DNA of 64,000 bases, taken from Betaproteobacteria bacterium (GTDB lineage Bacteria; Pseudomonadota; Gammaproteobacteria; Burkholderiales; Usitatibacteraceae). Position numbers and translations under genes: made by a program. The stretch is from the NCBI GenBank assembly GCA_016720925.1, contig JADKJR010000004.1:1-64000 (forward strand), in the 5' to 3' direction. Below the pieces are notes generated by a model that ran no database searches, was not told the DNA's origin, and worked only from the letters and a program-made list of their open reading frames with translations. Positions within the stretch are counted from its first letter, which is position 1, and every line of letters begins with the position of its first letter. Below, one piece after another: positions 43,223 to 51,281 of this stretch.

Positions 43223-45994
43223 ATGATAAAGACGCCCGCTGGCGCGACGCCCGTTCCTGCTGAATCTACCTCTGCCTCGGCCGAAGGCATGGCCCTCCTG
43301 CAGGCAGGGAATTTGCGTGGAGCCGAGCGGCGATTGCGGGATGCCTTGGCATGCGATGCCCGCGATGCACAGGCGTTGCTCGGCCTCGGCGTCGTCGCGC
43401 ATCAGACGGGCCACTTTGCGGCGGCGCTGGCATTGTTTGATCGCAGTATCTCGGTCAATCCTTCGTTACCTGCCGCCCACGTAAACCGTGGCAATTCGCT
43501 GGCCGCTCAGCAGCAACACGCAGCGGCAGTCGCCGCGTTCGAAACCGCGTTGTCGATGTCACCGGAATTGCCCAGCGCGCTGATCAACATGGCCAACGCG
43601 CTGCATGCGCTGGGCCGGCTTGATGAAGCCGTTGCCGCGCTTGAGCGCGCGCGGGTGCGCCAGCCTGGTTCTGCGGAACTGCTCAACAACCTCGGCAATT
43701 TTCTCAAGGATCAGGGCCGGCTCGTGGAAGCGCTCGCATGCTATCAGCGTGCGCTGGAGCTGAACCCGATGATGCAGCAGGTATTCAGCAACCGCCTGGC
43801 CGCATTGAAGGTCGATGCATTGCTGACGCCCTCGCAAATTCTCGATCAACACCGCCAGTGGTCGAACTGGTTTGAAGCTGTGTCGACGCATGCGCCGTTG
43901 CTCGTGAATTCACCGGAGACGGCGCGGCGCTTGCGCGTGGGCTATGTCTCGCCGGATTGCCATACAGCGGTGCCGGCGTTCCTTGATCCGGTTATCGCAT
44001 GCCACGATCGCCGGCAGTTCGACGTGTTCTGCTATTTCAATAATCCGCAGGATCCGGAAAAATTGAAAATCCTTGGCATTGCCGACACTGCACGAATCAT
44101 GCGCGGCCGCGATGACCAGCAGGTTGCCACACAGATTCACGAAGACGCCATCGATATCCTCATCGATATCGCCGGGCACACCGGCCACAATCGCCTCGGC
44201 GTGTTTGCGCGCAAGCCCGCGCCCGTGCAAATGACGTGGCTGGATTACCTCTGCACCACGGGTCTGCAAGCGATGGACTATCGCATCACTGATCCCATCG
44301 CCGATCCGCCGGGCAGTGAAGCGTTTCATTGCGAGGCGCTGCTGCGATTGCCGCATGCGCAGTGGTGCTGGCAGCCAGACGATGCCGCGCCGCCCGTGTC
44401 GGACCTGCCGGCGATGCGGCGCGGCCATATCACGTTTGGCTCATTCAACAATGCGCAAAAGCTCACCGACGCCACGCTCCAATTGTGGCGCCGCCTGCTG
44501 GAAATTCTGCCTGACGTGCATATGCGTGTTGCCGGCATTCCCGAGGGCGTGGCGCGTGCCCGCGTGTTGGCGGGCCTTGCGTGCGACGCTTCGCGCGTGA
44601 CGTTCCTGGCGCGCCTGAGCGTGGCAGACTACCGCGCCGCATTTGCCGAAGTCGATATCGCGCTTGATCCATTTCCATTTTCTGGGGCAACCACGACGCT
44701 TGATGCGTTGTGGCAAGGCGTGCCGGTGTTGACGCTTCCGGGGCAGCGGTCCTGTTCCCGTTCAACGGCCAGTTTGCTCACCACGCTCAATTTGCCCGAC
44801 TTGATCGCGACCGGCGAAACGGATTTCCTCGCGCGCGCAAACCGGCTGGCTGCCGACATCGGCGGATTGGTTGAATTGCGCGCATCGATGCGGCAGCGGA
44901 TGCGGACGAGTCCGATATTGGATACCGTCAGTTTCACGCGCGATCTTGAGCACCTGTATCAGCAAACGTGGCAACTTTGGTGCGAACAGCGTATCGAGGC
45001 GAATGGCCGGCCGGATCGCTTTGCCGGAAGCGAAACAGCGTTACAGCAATCCCGCGCCGCGCTCGATTCCGGGCGGCATGACGACGCGCTTGCGCTGCTG
45101 CAACCGCTGATGAAATGCCGCCCGCATTGGGAACTCGCCAAGCGCGAGATGGCGCGTGCCTGCATGGCGTGGTCTCGCGCGAATCCACGAATCGCTGCCG
45201 CATGGAAAGAGCCGATTGCTTTCGTGGAGAAGCGGTGCAAAGTCTCCGCCATCGTCTGTAGTAACCGTCCGGCGTATTTCGCCAACATCGAACGCCAGCT
45301 CAGCGGGCAGTTTATGCGTCATCAATTTGAATTGATTGGTATCCATGACGCGAAATCGCTTTGTGAAGCCTATAACCGCGGCGCGGCCAGGGCCACGGGA
45401 GAAATACTGATCTTTTGCCACGACGACATCGATATTGTGCACGCCGATTTCGGTGAACGGCTGTTGCGTCATCTCGCGTCGTGCGACTTGGCCGGTGTCG
45501 CGGGGGCCAGCAAACTGGTGAACGCCGACTGGGGGCACGCGGGCGTGCCGTATGTGCATGGCCAGATCATCCACCGGCCACCAGGGCAGGAGGGCTACCT
45601 TTATTTCTGTGCAGGAATGCAGGCGCCGGTGGTGGAGCATATCCACGCACTCGACGGCGTCTTCATCGGCATGCATCGCGAGGTGTGGGAAGCGGTGCGA
45701 TATGACGAGACGACCTTCGATGGCTTTCATGGGTACGATATCGATTTCACCTATCGCGCGCACTTTGCCGGCTATCGCCTCGCGGTACCCATGGACCTGT
45801 TGCTGATTCATTTCTCCACTGGCGGGTATGATCTCAAGTGGCAGGCGAGCAATCTCAAGTTCTTGCGCAAATTCCCAACGCTTTCCAATCTTCCCGCCAT
45901 GCACCGCCATTCGAATTTGCATGTGAAATTGAAAACACTCGAACAACTCGAACATTTGCACACCGGACTACTCCACCACCACTTCGGCGCCTGA
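43223..45994 (+). CDS. TPR / O-GlcNAc-transferase-like / glycosyltransferase fusion protein
   Basis: The 923-residue protein has three parts. About residues 20-200 are tetratricopeptide repeats (LGLGVVAHQTGHFAAALALFD, ALINMANALHALGRLDEAVAAL, LLNNLGNFLKDQGRLVEALACY). About 230-600 is a SPINDLY/OGT-like catalytic domain of family GT41, with LRVGYVSPDCHTAVPAFLDP, IDILIDIAGHTGHNRL, PVQMTWLDYLCTTGL, FGSFNNAQKL and DIALDPFPFSGATTTLDALW. About 660-920 is a GT-A-like domain (VSAIVCSNRP, ILIFCHDDIDIVH, FIGMHREVW) like the PF13712-type glycosyltransferases. ATG 43223 is preferred over the TTG 43157. Acceptors are unknown. A protein- or flagellin-type glycosylation is plausible but no flagellar genes are nearby. 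Confidence 0.88.
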   Translation: MIKTPAGATPVPAESTSASAEGMALLQAGNLRGAERRLRDALACDARDAQALLGLGVVAHQTGHFAAALALFDRSISVNPSLPAAHVNRGNSLAAQQQHAAAVAAFETALSMSPELPSALINMANALHALGRLDEAVAALERARVRQPGSAELLNNLGNFLKDQGRLVEALACYQRALELNPMMQQVFSNRLAALKVDALLTPSQILDQHRQWSNWFEAVSTHAPLLVNSPETARRLRVGYVSPDCHTAVPAFLDPVIACHDRRQFDVFCYFNNPQDPEKLKILGIADTARIMRGRDDQQVATQIHEDAIDILIDIAGHTGHNRLGVFARKPAPVQMTWLDYLCTTGLQAMDYRITDPIADPPGSEAFHCEALLRLPHAQWCWQPDDAAPPVSDLPAMRRGHITFGSFNNAQKLTDATLQLWRRLLEILPDVHMRVAGIPEGVARARVLAGLACDASRVTFLARLSVADYRAAFAEVDIALDPFPFSGATTTLDALWQGVPVLTLPGQRSCSRSTASLLTTLNLPDLIATGETDFLARANRLAADIGGLVELRASMRQRMRTSPILDTVSFTRDLEHLYQQTWQLWCEQRIEANGRPDRFAGSETALQQSRAALDSGRHDDALALLQPLMKCRPHWELAKREMARACMAWSRANPRIAAAWKEPIAFVEKRCKVSAIVCSNRPAYFANIERQLSGQFMRHQFELIGIHDAKSLCEAYNRGAARATGEILIFCHDDIDIVHADFGERLLRHLASCDLAGVAGASKLVNADWGHAGVPYVHGQIIHRPPGQEGYLYFCAGMQAPVVEHIHALDGVFIGMHREVWEAVRYDETTFDGFHGYDIDFTYRAHFAGYRLAVPMDLLLIHFSTGGYDLKWQASNLKFLRKFPTLSNLPAMHRHSNLHVKLKTLEQLEHLHTGLLHHHFGA

Positions 45995-46005
45995 TCACAA
46001 CACTC

Positions 46006-46494
46006 ATGAACGACAAAGACATTACATTGCTTGCCGCCCAGCTAGGCGCCGCGCTGAAAGGCCGCGGCCTGATGCTGACCACGGCGGAATCATGCACTGG
46101 CGGTGGCATTGCCGAGGCGGTCACCCGCATCCCCGGGTCATCGGCGTGGTTCGACTGTGCCTTCGTGACCTACAGCTATGAAGCCAAAACCTCCATGCTG
46201 GGCGTCCACCGTGACATATTGGTCGACTACGGCGCCGTGTCGCAGGAGACGGCGCGCGAAATGGCGGATGGCGCCATTTCCCGTTCCCGCGCGCAGGTTG
46301 CCGTGGCGGTCACCGGCATTGCCGGTCCCGAGGGCGGCATGGCCGACAAGCCGGTCGGCACGGTCTGGTTTGCCTGGAAATTCCCAAAAAAGCCTGTCAT
46401 TACAGAGGTTTGCCATTTTTCAGGCGACCGGACCGCCGTCAGAAACCAGACGGTCGTTCATGCGCTAAGCAAGTTGCTGCATAATCTCAGTTGA
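46006..46494 (+). CDS. pncC: Nicotinamide-nucleotide amidase, CinA C-terminal domain
   Basis: The 162-residue single-domain CinA protein deamidates nicotinamide mononucleotide to nicotinate mononucleotide, recycling NAD. The signature TTAESCTGGGIAEAVTRIPGSS holds the catalytic serine (in AESCTGG, about residues 27-33), and AVTGIAGPEGGMADKPVGTVW is the second conserved block. ATG 46006 follows the previous stop by 11 bases; a frame from 45838 overlaps the fusion gene and is spurious. PncC next to recA is a common proteobacterial order, as cinA-recA also is. Confidence 0.93.
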   Translation: MNDKDITLLAAQLGAALKGRGLMLTTAESCTGGGIAEAVTRIPGSSAWFDCAFVTYSYEAKTSMLGVHRDILVDYGAVSQETAREMADGAISRSRAQVAVAVTGIAGPEGGMADKPVGTVWFAWKFPKKPVITEVCHFSGDRTAVRNQTVVHALSKLLHNLS

Positions 46495-46556
46495 CCCGCC
46501 GTTCGGCAGGTTGCACCCAGCAATCACGCAACGTCGCACACCCCCCCAAAAAAAAC

Positions 46557-46585
46557 TTGCAATCGGTTTAGCTTTTCGGTACTGT
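46557..46585 (+). promoter_or_regulatory. Promoter of recA
   Basis: TTGCAA at 46557-46562 and TACTGT at 46580-46585 are separated by 17 bases and look like a sigma-70 promoter whose -10 overlaps the first LexA box. Confidence 0.65.
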
Positions 46586-46597
46586 ACGGAAATACAG
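46582..46597 (+). promoter_or_regulatory. LexA operator 1 (SOS box) of recA
   Basis: CTGTACGGAAATACAG is a perfect CTGT-N8-ACAG SOS box. It covers the putative -10 of recA, so LexA binding would block transcription. Confidence 0.85.
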
Positions 46598-46598
46598 G

Positions 46599-46614
46599 CT
46601 GTATTCATTTACAG
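46599..46614 (+). promoter_or_regulatory. LexA operator 2 (SOS box) of recA
   Basis: CTGTATTCATTTACAG is a second CTGT-N8-ACAG box, one base after the first. It would lie at or just after the transcription start. Confidence 0.85.
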
Positions 46615-46661
46615 TCATTCGAGTCCACCTCCATCGAATTTCCAACCACCGGGAGCAAACC

Positions 46662-47723
46662 ATGAACATGATGAAAGAATCCTTTATGGACGAAAACAAA
46701 TCCAAAGCCCTGCAGGCCGCGCTTTCACAAATCGAGAAGCAGTTTGGCAAGGGTTCGATCATGAAAATGGGCGACGGCAATGTCATCCCCGACATCATTC
46801 CGGTATCGACCGGCTCGCTGGGCCTGGATATCGCGTTGGGCATCGGCGGCCTGCCGCGCGGTCGCGTGTGCGAAATTTACGGGCCGGAATCGTCCGGCAA
46901 GACCACGCTCACGCTGCAAGTCATCGCCGAGATGCAGAAGACCGGTGGCACGGCTGCCTTTATCGATGCCGAACATGCGCTCGACCCACAATATGCCGCC
47001 AAGCTGGGCGTGAACATCAATGACCTCCTGATCTCGCAACCGGATAACGGCGAACAAGCCCTGGAAATCGCTGACATGCTGGTGCGTTCCGGCTCGGTCG
47101 ATATCGTGGTCATTGACTCTGTCGCGGCGCTCACGCCGCGCGCCGAAATCGAAGGCGAGATGGGTGACCAGTTGCCCGGCCTGCAGGCGCGCCTGATGTC
47201 GCAAGCGCTGCGCAAGCTCACTGCCAATATCAAACGCTCCAACACGCTGGTCATATTCATCAACCAGATCCGCATGAAAATCGGCGTCATGTTTGGCAGC
47301 CCCGAAACCACCACCGGTGGCAATGCGCTCAAGTTCTATGCTTCGGTGCGTATCGATATCCGCCGCATTGGCGCGATCAAGAACGGCGAAGAGGTGATCG
47401 GTTCTGAGACCCGCGTGAAAGTTGTCAAGAACAAAGTCGCGCCGCCGTTCCGCATCGCCGAATTCGACATCCTGTATGGCGAAGGCATTTCACGCGAAGG
47501 TGAAATTATCGAGCTCGGCGTGATCCACAAGATCGTCGATAAATCCGGCGCGTGGTATGCCTACAAAGGCGAAAAAATCGGCCAGGGCAAGGACAACACC
47601 CGCAAGTTTCTGAAAGAAAATCCCGCTATGGCCAAGGAAATTGAAGCCCGGATTCGCGCAGCTGTCGGCGTGAGCGGCACCCCCGGCGGCGGCAGTGACG
47701 AGAGCGAAGAAGTCGAAGAGTAA
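46662..47723 (+). CDS. recA: Recombinase A
   Basis: RecA (353 residues) drives homologous recombination and LexA self-cleavage. Walker A GPESSGKTTL is at about residue 72-81, Walker B VDIVVIDSVAAL at about 147-158, the L2 loop region FINQIRMKIGVMFGSPETTTGGNALKFYAS follows, and the C-terminus is acidic (SDESEEVEE). GGGAGC eight to thirteen bases before ATG 46662 supports this start; ATG 46686 (MDENKSKAL) matches the family start as well. Two LexA boxes lie upstream. RecX is two genes away instead of directly downstream. Confidence 0.98.
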   Translation: MNMMKESFMDENKSKALQAALSQIEKQFGKGSIMKMGDGNVIPDIIPVSTGSLGLDIALGIGGLPRGRVCEIYGPESSGKTTLTLQVIAEMQKTGGTAAFIDAEHALDPQYAAKLGVNINDLLISQPDNGEQALEIADMLVRSGSVDIVVIDSVAALTPRAEIEGEMGDQLPGLQARLMSQALRKLTANIKRSNTLVIFINQIRMKIGVMFGSPETTTGGNALKFYASVRIDIRRIGAIKNGEEVIGSETRVKVVKNKVAPPFRIAEFDILYGEGISREGEIIELGVIHKIVDKSGAWYAYKGEKIGQGKDNTRKFLKENPAMAKEIEARIRAAVGVSGTPGGGSDESEEVEE

Positions 47724-47825
47724 TCATCCTCCCGCGTGCGCGGCTTCGTCGCGGCGCACGCGCAGAGTTCGCATAGCGTTCGCGCGCGTGTCTGTCTTGC
47801 CACCCTCCTGATTGAGTGAAGCGTC

Positions 47826-48332
47826 ATGAATAGTGCCGTTCGAATCACGATCTGTTTTGCCATGACAGCGCTCGCTTTGGGCGTGGCCCATGCGCAACAG
47901 CTTGAAGAAACCAGGAAAACCGGAGTTACGCAGATGAGCTTTCAGGCGAAGGGCACATTCGAAGTCTCGCTGACCGCGCAATCGCTGGCGGATGCCGCGG
48001 CGAACGAAAAACTTGGCCGCATGGCCATCGACAAACGCTTTTCCGGTGATCTCATCGGTAACAGCAAAGGCGAAATGCTGAGCGCCATGACGGACACCAA
48101 GGGCTCGGCCGGTTACGTTGCCATTGAGCGGGTCGACGGATCACTCAACGGGCGCAAAGGGTCGTTTGTGTTGCAGCACAACGGCGTCATGACGCGCGGC
48201 TTGCCGCAGTTGTCCGTTACTGTCGTGCCGGATTCGGCTACAGGTGATCTGGTAGGGCTCGCGGGTTCATTCAAGATTGACATTGTCGACAAGAAGCACT
48301 TCTACGATTTTCAGTATTCGTTGCCGAAGTAA
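47826..48332 (+). CDS. DUF3224 family exported protein
   Basis: The 168-residue protein has a signal peptide (cleavage after AHA, residue 23) and a DUF3224 domain, recognised by TGTFEVSL-like AKGTFEVSLTAQ, the GSAGYVAIERVDGSLNGRKGSFVLQHNG core and the LVGLAGSFKIDI strand near the end. The fold resembles avidin/allene-oxide-cyclase-like barrels; function is unknown. It lies between recA and recX without a shared reason. A GC-rich inverted repeat without T-run (GCGTGCGC/GCGCACGC, 47734-47761) lies in the gap after recA and may help to separate transcription. Confidence 0.85.
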   Translation: MNSAVRITICFAMTALALGVAHAQQLEETRKTGVTQMSFQAKGTFEVSLTAQSLADAAANEKLGRMAIDKRFSGDLIGNSKGEMLSAMTDTKGSAGYVAIERVDGSLNGRKGSFVLQHNGVMTRGLPQLSVTVVPDSATGDLVGLAGSFKIDIVDKKHFYDFQYSLPK

Positions 48333-48504
48333 CAGCAAAAGAATTGATGGTTGGGCCGCCGGACCAAGGTAACTTGAAATCAGCGGCTCTTTTTTATTCT
48401 GTATCACACTGCCCCAAGCTAATTTCCGTCCTATGTCGCCGCGCCCGAAAGGTGAGGGTCGGCACAAGACGGCTAGACAGGGCAACACGTCTCCGGAGAC
48501 CTTC

Positions 48505-48834
48505 ATGCAATCCGCTACCTCGTCATCACTCGCATCGCATTCTTTCCGCAATCCGCAGGACTTCCTTGCCCACCGACCGATGCTTCATCCGCAGCGCCAA
48601 CGACCGGCGGCGGTCTGTACCCGTTGCGCCGCGTTTTCCTTTACGTTCAGCGCCATCGATCAACCCTGTGAACGCATCAGCCACGGCAAGCCTTGTTCGG
48701 GTGTGCTGACCAGTGTGCTCGCCGGCAATGCATGGCAAGCCTGCACAGCATGCAATGGCACAGGGTGGCATACCGGCATGGTGTGCATGCATTGCCAGAG
48801 CCTGGGCTGGCGGCTGTTTCGAAAGCATTCATGA
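48505..48834 (+). CDS. Cysteine-rich small protein, putative zinc-binding
   Basis: The 109-residue product has several CxxC pairs: CTRCAAFS around residue 43, then in the last 40 residues CTACNGTGW and CMHCQSLGW. The CxxCxGxGW repeats recall the DnaJ zinc-finger, each binding part of a zinc site. The ATG at 48505 has GGAG about eight bases upstream; an upstream in-frame ATG at 48433 gives an unlikely extension. No family is recognised. Its stop overlaps the region just before recX, so it may be cotranscribed with that gene. Confidence 0.6.
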   Translation: MQSATSSSLASHSFRNPQDFLAHRPMLHPQRQRPAAVCTRCAAFSFTFSAIDQPCERISHGKPCSGVLTSVLAGNAWQACTACNGTGWHTGMVCMHCQSLGWRLFRKHS

Positions 48835-48918
48835 GCCGGCAAATCCCATAGCGGGCCGGCAAGAAAGTACATCATCGAAACGGCCAAACCGGAAAACAAG
48901 GAACTCCTTTCCCGCGCG

Positions 48919-49329
48919 TTGGGATTTCTCTCGCGGCGCGATGCGTCACGCGCGGAGTTTGTCGCGAAGTTGGTTGCGGCAGGTTTCGAGAAAATGGAAG
49001 TGGAGGGCGCCGCCGACTGGTGTGTGTCGCTGGGCTTTCTCAATGAAGCCCGTTACGTGGAAGGTGCGGCCCGCCGTCTGTCCGCCAAATACGGCGTGAG
49101 CCGCGTCACGCAGACGCTGCGCAGCAAAGGCGCCACGGAAGAAGCCATCGCCGAGGTCGTGCCCGATCTGAAGGAAAACGAATTGGCGCAGGCGCGGGCA
49201 ATCTGGACACGCAAGTTCCGCGAGCCGCCCGCCGATGCCAGCGCGAAGGCGAAACAGATACGCTACCTGCAATCTCGCGGTTTCGGTTTTGCGATCATTA
49301 AGCAGGTGATTGTGGGCACGGAAGAGTAG
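48919..49329 (+). CDS. recX: Regulatory protein RecX
   Basis: RecX (about 136 residues from TTG 48919) inhibits RecA filament extension. The three-helix repeats are visible in RRDASRAEFVAKLVAAGF, DWCVSLGFLNEARYVEGAARR and GVSRVTQTLRSKGATEEAI, with KQIRYLQSRGFGFAIIKQV at the end. In-frame sequence upstream (from about 48886, ...AKPENKELLSRAL) looks like part of the domain, yet contains no ATG or GTG before the stop at 48834. The true start may be a rare codon, or the 5' end may be damaged. Confidence 0.85.
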   Translation: MGFLSRRDASRAEFVAKLVAAGFEKMEVEGAADWCVSLGFLNEARYVEGAARRLSAKYGVSRVTQTLRSKGATEEAIAEVVPDLKENELAQARAIWTRKFREPPADASAKAKQIRYLQSRGFGFAIIKQVIVGTEE

Positions 49330-49509
49330 GGCATCAATCGCCGTACGGCAGGTGCAAACAATTTGCCCCGCCGTGCATCCAGGCGATGCGTACTGGAAGA
49401 ATCGCGCGCCTCAAGTTGTTTCAAGGCGCAGCAAGGATTAATGCGCGAGCGCCCCAATGCACCGTTGGGTGAACTCGGCGTCACGCCAACCACCTGGCCA
49501 CCAACGCAC

Positions 49510-49653
49510 TCAGCGAGTTTGCGACGGAGACGCTTTCTTGCTCATGAGTTGCAGCAGCTTGTCACCTGCCTTCGGGTCGAGATCAAACCAGAGCAAAGGC
49601 GCTGCCGCCAATGCCAGCGCCAGCCCGAAAAGAATCATTCGAAGAGTAGACAT
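49510..49653 (-). CDS. 47-residue single-membrane-span peptide
   Basis: A 47-residue frame starts at ATG 49653 with a basic start and one hydrophobic span (MSTLRMILFGLALALAAAPL), then LWFDLDPKAGDKLLQLMSKK and a short polar tail. The shape (positive-inside, single span, amphipathic tail) fits a small membrane protein. It is the only reasonable coding option in the recX-deoC gap. Homologues are not known to me; the ribosome site is weak. Confidence 0.4.
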   Translation of the reverse strand: MSTLRMILFGLALALAAAPLLWFDLDPKAGDKLLQLMSKKASPSQTR

Positions 49654-49868
49654 GCGTTCAATTTACTCTAATTGGGGCAGCCAGTGGAATCCCTTCATCA
49701 GGTTATTTTGCGGTTGCACTGGGCCGATACGCCGCGCCCGATACGTTCTGTTACACATCAACCTGGCATGACCAAGTGGCCGGCACACAAGGGCTCCGGT
49801 CAACTTTGCAGCGTATAATTTTGCGGACGTTCCTTCCTTCTCATTTCTTACCTGAGTACCCGCGAACC

Positions 49869-50868
49869 ATGGCCAAAGTCACCCACCTGAACGTCTCCGG
49901 CGCGCCGCATTCGACTGAAGAAGAAGGGCGCAATCCCGGCACCAAATTCGATCTCGGCCCCGTGAAGGATGTGCGCGTCAATCGCAGCGCGGTGGAACGG
50001 CGCGCCGCCACCATGTCGACGCGCCGCACCGTCAAAAAAGAGCACCAGGCCGCGTGGCTGATCCATGCCGTGAAGACGATCGACCTCACCACCTTGAGTG
50101 GCGACGACACGCCTGGCACCGTGCGGCGCCTGTGCGCCAAGGCCCGGCAGCCGATTCGCGCTGAACTGCTGAACGACATGGGCATCATCGAGCCGCTGCA
50201 CACTGGCGCCGTGTGCGTATATCACCACTTCGTCGCGACCGCCGTGGATGCGCTGCAAGGCGCCGGTATTCCGGTGGCGGCCGTTTCCACCGGTTTCCCC
50301 GCCGGCCTCAATCCTTTTCCGCAAAAGATTGAAGAGATCAAAGCCAGCGTGAAAGACGGCGCCAGCTGAAATCGATATCGTCATTTCGCGTGAGCACGTG
50401 CTCAATGGCAACTGGCGCGCGCTCTATGACGAAGTCAAAGCGTTCCGCGAAGCCTGCGGCCGCGCGCACATGAAAGCCATCATCGCCACCGGCGAACTCG
50501 GCACACTGAAGAACATCATGCGAGCGAGCATCGTGTGCATGCAGGCCGGATCGGACTTCATCAAGACCTCGACCGGCAAGGAGCCGACCAACGCCACGCT
50601 GGCCGGATCACTGGTGATGGTGCGCGCGATCCGCCAATACCACGAACAGACGGGGGTGAAAGTCGGCTTCAAACCTGCCGGCGGGATTCGCACCGCGAAG
50701 CAGGCGCTGGACTGGCTGATATTGATGAAGGAGGAATTGGGGGATGAGTGGATGCAGCCGCATCTGTTCCGACTCGGGGCGTCGGCGCTGACCAATGATA
50801 TCGAGCGGCAGTTGGAGCATTTTGCGTATGGACGGTATGCGTCGATGCAGTACCAACCGCTCGGTTAA
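49869..50868 (+). pseudogene. deoC: Deoxyribose-phosphate aldolase with a single-base frameshift
   Basis: DeoC cleaves 2-deoxyribose-5-phosphate to glyceraldehyde-3-phosphate and acetaldehyde. The first frame (49869-50369) reads to PQKIEEIKASVKDGAS and then hits TGA. A +1 shift there restores EIDIVISREHVLNGNWRAL and the rest, including the Schiff-base lysine in FIKTSTGKEPT and GFKPAGGIRT. A single extra T at about 50367 is the simplest explanation. The two halves together cover the full enzyme (about 332 residues, including an N-terminal extension usual for this subtype). If real, deoxyribose catabolism is blocked at this step; the following cupin and ALDH genes are intact. Confidence 0.9.
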
Positions 50869-50882
50869 GCCAACCATCCATC

Positions 50883-51212
50883 ATGCAAATGACAGGCATT
50901 CCATTCGGCACCACCGATTGGTCCTTGATCGAAAGAACTGAACACAAGGGCTTCAGCGGTTCAGCCTTCTGGCGCACGCAGAAATTCAACAATATCCGTG
51001 TGCGCATGGTCGAATACACACCCGGCTACCTCGCCGATCATTGGTGCGTGAAGGGCCATGTACTTTTGTGCATGGAAGGGGAATTGCATACCGAACTGGA
51101 AGACGGTCGCAAATTCTTGCTGAAGCCGGGAATGAGCTATCAAGTGGCGGATAACGAAGAGTCCCATCGTTCCTATACGGATATTGGCGCCAAACTTTTC
51201 ATCGTCGATTGA
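50883..51212 (+). CDS. Cupin-fold protein with DHWC motif
   Basis: The 109-residue protein is a single-domain cupin with the segment YLADHWCVKGHVLLCMEGEL, which holds metal-ligand-like histidines in the first cupin motif, and GMSYQVADNEESHRSYTDIGA as second motif. Small cupins with a conserved DHWC-x-KGH segment form their own family, without an assigned reaction. It lies 14 bases after deoC and 69 bases before the aldehyde dehydrogenase, so it is probably part of the same operon. Confidence 0.82.
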   Translation: MQMTGIPFGTTDWSLIERTEHKGFSGSAFWRTQKFNNIRVRMVEYTPGYLADHWCVKGHVLLCMEGELHTELEDGRKFLLKPGMSYQVADNEESHRSYTDIGAKLFIVD

Positions 51213-51281
51213 CTGCCTTGACGTTCCAAACGTGTTTTTTCCAGTGTGCAACGATCAAGAACAATTATTGAGCGGAAAATA

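Noticed and set aside
47734..47761. GC-rich inverted repeat after recA as rho-independent terminator
   Set aside because: The stem GCGTGCGC/GCGCACGC is good but no T-run follows, so it was not called a terminator.
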